A stretch of DNA of 64,000 bases from contig JAHLTZ010000016.1 of the NCBI GenBank assembly GCA_025786725.1, forward strand, positions 62,001 through 126,000, given 5' to 3'. The position numbers were made by a program, and so were the translations under genes. The notes beneath the pieces were generated by a model that saw only the letters and a program-made list of their open reading frames with translations, had not been told where the DNA came from and made no database searches. Position 1 is the stretch's first letter, and each line of letters begins with the position of its first letter. Source of the DNA: Syncephalis fuscata. Lineage: Eukaryota; Zoopagomycota; Zoopagomycetes; Zoopagales; Piptocephalidaceae. Of the stretch, positions 58,351 to 64,000 are shown piece after piece.

Positions 58351-60743
58351 TCAATGTCTTGAAACTACTGGTTATTCTGTGTTTATAATATAGGCAACCA
58401 TGCCATATAATTAGCATATAGATCATAATGGTTAATGCGACTTACCATCTATAATATAAATCATTAAGTATCCAATGGATAATGCATGTTTAGTGTTTAG
58501 TTAATTGGTATTCAATTCTACTTACCAACTGCTGGTAAAGGTTATTAGATACGGGGTATATTATATATGTTTAGTACATAAATGCTTATATGTAATCATA
58601 CTTACTCTCTATTAATGCAAGTGGTTAAGCACACAGTGCATGGTATATATTTAGCATATATTTAGACAGTGTATAATGCCACTTACTCTCTATTAGTACA
58701 AGTGATTAAATACAGCATATGACATATTTTTAGTGAATAGCTAATTAATATACAATAATATTTACCAACTATCAATATAGGTGATTTAACACACAGTGTA
58801 TGGCATATGCTTAGTTCATGGTTGATCAGTATATAATGCTACTTACTAACTAATGATTCAAGTTATTAAACACATGGTGTGTGGGATATAATTAGCGCTT
58901 GGTTGGTTAACATGAAATCCCACTTACACTCTATTAACACAGGTTATTAAAAATGCAGTGTACGACATATATTTAGTATATTGCTGATTAGTATACAATT
59001 TTACTTACCGTCTAATAATGAAAGTTGTTAAATAAAGGGTATATGGCATATATTTAATTTGTAGCTAATTAATATATAATATTACTTACCAACTAATCGT
59101 ATACATTATTAAGCATAAGAAAAAGAATATGTAATTAGTTTAGTGCATAGATGGTTAGTATACAATGCCACTTACATTCTATTAGCACAAGTTGTTAGAC
59201 ATAAGGTGCATGGTATATGTTTAGTGCATAGCTGGTTGATATAAAAGTTTACTTACGTTCTATTAACAAAGGTTGTTAAACATAAGATGCATGGAATAAG
59301 TTTAGCACATAGTAAAGCAATATATTGTTTCACTTACCAGCTATCAACGCAAATTATTAAACAGGCGGCGCATAGAAAACGCTTAGTGTATGATTAATTA
59401 ATATACAATACCACTTACTAACTAATGGTTCAAGTTGTTAAGCACACGGTATATGGCATATGTTTAATACATATCCAATTGATATATAATATTACTTACG
59501 ATCTATTAAAGCAATTTATTAAACACACAGTGTATGGGATATATTTAGTACATAGTTGGTTGATATACAATGTCACTTACCAGCTAATGATGCAATTTAT
59601 TAAATATTCAGTGTATAAATATATTTAGTATGTAGCTAATCAATATACGATGTTACTTACCAACTATTAGCACAAGTAATTAGACATAAGGGAAATGGTA
59701 TATGTTTAGTACATAGTTGCTTGGTATGAAATGTCACTTACGCTCTATTAACACATTAAACACAAAGCAAAGGCACATGTTTAGCGTATAGCTTATTAGC
59801 ATACAATGGCACTTACTGGCTATTAACAAAAGTTATTAAACATACCGTGTACAACATATTTTTAGCGCATAATGAAGTGATATGTAGCACCACTTACCAG
59901 CTATTAGCACAGATTATAAAACACAAGATGCATGGAAATAGTTAGTGCATATTTGATTGATATATAATATTGCTTACCAACTAATAGTTGGAGTTATTAT
60001 ATAAAAATGCACGGCATACGTTTAGTATATAGTTGGTCAGTATACAATGCCACTTACTAGCTATTAACAAGTTATTAAATACACGTGTGCATCATACTTT
60101 TAGTGCACAGCAAAGTAATATGTAATACCACTTACCCCCTATTTATACAAATGATTAAATACACGCGCATGAAAAATGTTTAATGTATATCCGAGTAATA
60201 TGTGATGCCACTTACTAACTAATGATTCAAGTTATTAGACACAAAATGCACAGTATGTTTTAATGCATATCTGATTAATAGACAATATCACCTACGCTCT
60301 ATCGACATAAGTTGTTAAATACACAGCGCATGACATATATTTAGCATATATTTAGCTAATTTGCAATGCCACTCACGTTCTGTCACTACAAGTTATTAAG
60401 CAAGGTGCATGAAAGACGATTAGTGCATAGTCGATTAATATACGATGCCACTTACCAACTAATGGTTTAAGTTATTAAAAATATATTGCATGACAGGTGT
60501 TTAATACGTAGTTGGTCAATATACAATGCCACTTACGGTCTATTAATGTAAATACAGCATATTAGTATTTCTGATTAATAATTGGTTTGTTCTTTTATAT
60601 TAAGTTTACCTTGAGATGTTAGATCTAATTTCAGCAATTTACATTACAAAACAATGTTTATCATGTTCATCATGTGTATGGCAATCTACATTGAGCATTG
60701 GAACAATGGTTCAAAATCACAACTTACCGACTAGTATCGCCAT
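58351..60743 (-). CDS. micro-exon gene: 30 exons, 27 of them exactly 3 nt, encoding a 41-residue coiled coil
   Basis: Minus-strand model: exon 1 60728-60743 (ATG, 16 nt); exon 2 60610-60624 (15 nt); then 3-nt exons starting at 60537, 60456, 60377, 60296, 60216, 60136, 60058, 59978, 59898, 59817, 59742, 59661, 59581, 59500, 59419, 59338, 59257, 59176, 59090, 59009, 58928, 58847, 58766, 58687, 58606, 58526, 58446; last exon 58351-58364 ending TGA. All 29 introns are GT-AG and phase 1; 27 are 70-90 nt. The protein opens MAILVDLTSQ, contains EQFDEFIEKID and has heptad core residues L15, I18, L22, L25, F29, F32, I36 with 3-4 spacing. In the ATG frame a stop lies two codons upstream with no acceptor between. 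No homologue recognised; unproven without RNA data. Confidence 0.72.
58365..60609 (-). repeat. tandem array of ~28 related introns (~80-bp units)
   Basis: Read on the minus strand, each unit starts GTAAGTGGCATTGTATA, runs through a TACTAAACATATGCCATG-like middle and ends TTAATAACTTGTGTTAATAG, followed by a variable triplet. Spacing is 74-86 bp. Splice signals and the middle block are conserved; the three bases between TAG and GT are the most variable positions. Units differ by roughly 20-40 percent by eye, so the array is old or fast-evolving rather than a fresh satellite. Confidence 0.9.
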
Positions 60744-62938
60744 TAGTTAGCCATAATGTTAATGAGTATATTAATTTACGTATTTATTGCAGTTGTAACA
60801 TACCACGGATAAGGGCCGGCACAGTTTCCATTATAATTGTATTGATTACAAAAGCTATAATGAGCGGCGCAAACGACGGCTATAGAAAGCTTTGTGTTGA
60901 TACGACTTGTTAAAACAAGCAAACAAATGAAAAATAGAACGTGGCGATGATACCGCTGGTTATTTGTGTGTATCGAGCGGGCTATTTAAATCTGTGGTTA
61001 TACTGGGATATCAGTATATTGTAGTGTGCGGAATGTATTATCAATACTCAATGTAACCAATAAAGCACAGACAGTTGGTGGATTAAAGCACGTGCATATC
61101 GATAAATCAATGGCGCGATAATGTACTGCCAAGCCCTTATATCGTTTTTTTCTTTTACGCAAATGACGCGGCCCTATTAGCATCCAGTACGCATGTGGTA
61201 GGAATCCACCCATTGAGTTTTACAATTTTGTTACACAATTCGACTATGAAACGCAAACTGAATATATCAATTCCACGGAAAAAGGGATAATGTACCGCTG
61301 TGCCTTTGTTGCGTTTTCACCGATAAAATCAGTCTTCATTGTCTGCACGTATTTCGACTGTGCTTAGCATCGATGCAACAGTAGCGATAGTGCATTAAAC
61401 TGGTATTTTTTTTACAAATATGCACTGCTGTGTGTAAAGTAGTCATAGGCCATTAAATGGATGAACCAATCAGTATTTTTCATGATTTAATACATATTGA
61501 TATTGGGTTGGCTATAGGAACAAACAGTTCGTTTTAGCACTGTACCACCAGCTGTCGATACCAGCTCTATTTTTAACAATTAATTGATGGCTTCTGTATA
61601 ACACAGTTTTAATAGTAAAGTATTAAATTTATGTATGGATGCATCAATTGTTTTAACACAGTGTAAAAATACTAGACTGACCTGTCGGGTCGTCTCAGTT
61701 GTATATAATCAATCAAGAGTGTACAGGAGCAATGCAGGTTATATCAAGTTTTTTTTGAAAGCTAGAAAGCAGTCTTTATTAAGGCAAACAATAACATAAA
61801 GGTAAGACTTGTTTTAACTTGCTGCAGCCTCGACAATTCAACGAGGTGGTCGATTTTAAGCATGGGTATGAACGGAGACTGCGTTGTAAGGTAGGATGTA
61901 GCAATGAGTTACACCAATAAGCGTTTGCCGCCTAAAGATTGGTCCGGTAGACATCGGGTTCAGAGCCTCATTGACTTAGAAGGCAAGACTAGTAGTTGAG
62001 CTAGCATTACACCCTTTTGATGTCATAGCATTTTTTTTTCAAAAACCAGTGTTAATTAAGGGCATATCAGACAATGGCAGTCCCATTGTATAATGACTGA
62101 TTTGGGAATAACTCGATGAAGGTGGTTTATAATAGCTGCACACATCAAGATTGCACTAGACGAACGTGGAATCAGAATTTAGCAATGGTAAATCTCATCT
62201 ATATTCTTATCAGTATGCAAATCAATGACAACATACTATCATAGCCTTGAATGTTGAAATTCTTTATTAGAGCTTTTATTTCTTGGATTCTATGTTGTTA
62301 TAATTGCGTGCAAACTACTACACAGGCGGCACGCAAGCAATACAAATATGCACACGCAATCATCTTTTTTAGCAAAGCATTGATTTGCACGCTGCACTAT
62401 TTTATTGATATTAACAGTTTTGTGGCGCTGGCTTATTTGTGGTAATTATATCGATTGTAAACAGCAGAATCATGCATACTGCACATCCGTTCTGATTAGT
62501 ACTTGCTAAAACGACATTTTTGTCGCAGAAAACATGTTGCTATCGAAATAGATAGGTGTTGTGTTATTTTAACAAGCCTACCGATCATATAGATTTGCCA
62601 TAATTGCTATTATTTGAGAAAAAATCATTTTAACCACCATCGCTCACCACACTATCGTAATTTGTACACTTTCAAATAGTGTGAAATCGAAATGTTATGA
62701 CAAGTATAAATATCTATGCTATTGTCAAATCAGTCCGGACTGGACTGGAGGTTGTTTGAACAGCATAGATCAACTGTAATTATATTACAAATGCAAATTT
62801 GTTATAAAATCAAATATTCACAATACATAGCATGAAAGACAAGCGCTCATAATTGCTTTTTGGCGCCTTAAACTCATTCACTACTAATACGCTGCAATGA
62901 TTACGTAACATACTCTTAATTTATTGTTTACTCAATAG
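60744..62938. other. gene-poor region with a possible structured RNA
   Basis: No protein gene supported. GC content rises around 60.8-61.4 kb and 61.8-62.0 kb. The second patch may hold a Pol III transcript (see separate entry). Confidence 0.4.
61790..62039 (+). ncRNA. possible Pol III-type structured RNA
   Basis: A GC-richer island in AT-rich DNA ends in nine T (62031-62039), the usual Pol III stop. Upstream is GGTTCAGAGCC (about 61960), close to the B-box consensus GGTTCGANNCC, and a hairpin CCTCG..CGAGG near 61828-61846. I compared it by eye with SRP, RNase P, RNase MRP, U3 and U6 hallmarks and found no clear match. The 5' end is a guess. Low confidence. Confidence 0.22.
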
Positions 62939-63274
62939 GTAGGCTTTACAAACCGACTTTCATCCTATATGTACCAACAAAGAACGATAACAACTATATT
63001 ACGTCGCCGTATCAAAAATCAATCTATTCCATGTGATATTTATGTCATTGATATGTTGGAAATGCATTGCGTTTTCTATTCTCGCACTTTTTGTGTGCTT
63101 ATCTTATCACACCTAATAAAAACCAAGAAATTACTCGTCAAGCTCGATTGTGTTGTCCAATTCTTAAATACGGCTAATGGTGCTAATAAACGTTTGTTGT
63201 AAGTTACCCGTTTAATTGCTGTTACTGTCTGTACACTGTATTAACAACTCAATAGGAATACAATATGCGAGTAA
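62939..63274 (+). CDS. possible exons of an unrecognised gene
   Basis: An 86-codon open exon (62939-63198) sits between an acceptor CTCAATAG and a donor GTAAGTTACC; a second acceptor CAACTCAATAG at 63255 leads to a short in-frame end at 63272-63274. The exon contains TTILRRRIKNQSIPCDIY and hydrophobic stretches. No upstream exon or family is evident; an ATG at 62969 could be the start. It may be chance. Confidence 0.25.
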
Positions 63275-64000
63275 AACTGCGCTTTGGCACTTTTAGCAAT
63301 ATGGCAATGGGAAGCATATACTAAACGCAGCTAATTATTTGAGCCTCTATTAAATTTCCATATTTATTAAGCATAGGACTGAGCGGTGAGTGACATTAAT
63401 CATTGTTCATGTAATTTGTTCTATATAATCCGTATTTACTTGTCTATTATATATAATCAATATTGCTGTCTGTTTATTATTAAATAGTTTTCATGGATGT
63501 CAATCCATGTCGTTCATCTTATCATCGTGCATACTGTGACTCCATCACTAGTATTCACGCATTCTACTTGGTGATTCGTATCATTTGAGATTATTCATAA
63601 TTTATTGCCAAAACACTATTGATAAGCATATTTAGAAGCACATTCACAACCAAGAGAATAGTAATTAACTTCATGCTTATCAATTAATTAACGTGATTGT
63701 TTCATGTGGACAATCCGCACAAAAATATCAGTCCTTGGATCTCATTTTCTCGTTCACACTTCTCTTTCGCTTTCTCTTATATGCACACTTTACACTTCAG
63801 ATCTCTACATATACCAAAATACAGCTGTACTTTGGGTTACTACAGATCCAGTCTGATTTTTGCATTGTTTCCAAGATCACCGATCGCCAATAAACAACGC
63901 TCTTCACCTGTTCTCTCTTTCTCTTTCTATTACTTTATTGGGCTCATCGTTAAGTAGTGACATTCTGTCAAAAATACCATTTAATTTAGGTAAGTTTGGT
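63275..64000. other. right edge, no gene seen
   Basis: AT-rich, then a CT-rich stretch from about 63740 to 63940 like the 5' leaders of other genes in this window, ending in TTTAGGTAAG-like sequence at the edge. A gene may begin just beyond the window. Confidence 0.35.

Noticed and set aside
58235-60539. A second reading frame of the joined micro-exons (triplets read as whole codons, T-L-N-S-L-G...), which stays open to a TAA about 100 nt beyond the TGA
   Set aside because: In that frame the upstream 15-nt exon contains a TAA and there is no ATG, and the product is a leucine-heavy string without heptad order. The phase-1 frame has a start, a stop and a coherent helix.
58365-60609. CRISPR array or plain satellite
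   Set aside because: Units are ~80 bp with divergence throughout and no unique spacer of spacer length; only three bases vary freely, and they sit exactly between splice acceptor and donor. A plain satellite does not explain the ATG-to-TGA frame.
63693-63957. Overlapping frames at the right edge with long hydrophobic stretches
   Set aside because: They come from a CT-rich leader-like sequence, which yields Ser/Leu/Phe-rich translations by chance, and lack a proper ATG.

Overview
This window is nuclear DNA from an AT-rich eukaryote. The genes have short spliceosomal introns (mostly 48-100 nt, GT-AG, often ending in TTAATAG or TATAG) and sit close together on both strands. The gene set fits an early-diverging fungus: PRP43, mS26/PET123, a fungal hexose transporter, a fungalysin-type FTP domain, IQGAP, Spp1/CFP1, Rcf1 and Med11. 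A complete selenocysteine tRNA gene supports this, because within fungi selenocysteine use is known only from a few early-branching lineages. Species and assembly were not given, so this placement is inference.

Layout. 0.4-10.9 kb: PRP43 helicase, mS26, catalase, a membrane-anchored carboxypeptidase Q homologue, STK19. 11.6-17.3 kb: two long near-perfect palindromes that share a core, with tRNA-Ala(TGC) and an acidic unknown protein between them. 18.2-22.8 kb: an orphan FTP-domain protein, tRNA-Sec(TCA), an F-box protein and an alpha/beta hydrolase. 23.9-33.3 kb: a 7TM-like protein, a single-span protein, mL53, BLOC1S1, a 2-TM protein and type III glutamine synthetase. 34.1-44.2 kb: IQGAP, uS11m, myotubularin. 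45.2-50.9 kb: tRNA-Ile(TAT) with an intron, a sugar transporter, an NAD-dependent epimerase and tRNA-Arg(TCG). 51.5-57.3 kb: a dense cluster of Snf7, Spp1/CFP1, Rcf1, Med11, a U1A/U2B''-like snRNP protein and a GPI-type secreted protein. 60.7-64 kb has no gene I can name.

The most striking locus is at 58351-60743 on the minus strand. What looks like an ~80-bp tandem repeat reads as a gene of 30 exons: a 16-nt ATG exon, a 15-nt exon, 27 consecutive exons of exactly 3 nt, and a short terminal exon. All 29 introns are phase 1. Joined, they encode a 41-residue protein with a regular heptad pattern from ATG to TGA. Each micro-exon lies between a conserved TAG acceptor and GTAAG donor, while the three bases between them vary.

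Eleven places in ten otherwise good genes need one extra base to restore the reading frame, always in the same direction and almost always in a short base run. This most likely reflects systematic under-calling in the assembly, so I annotate these as genes with probable sequence errors rather than pseudogenes.
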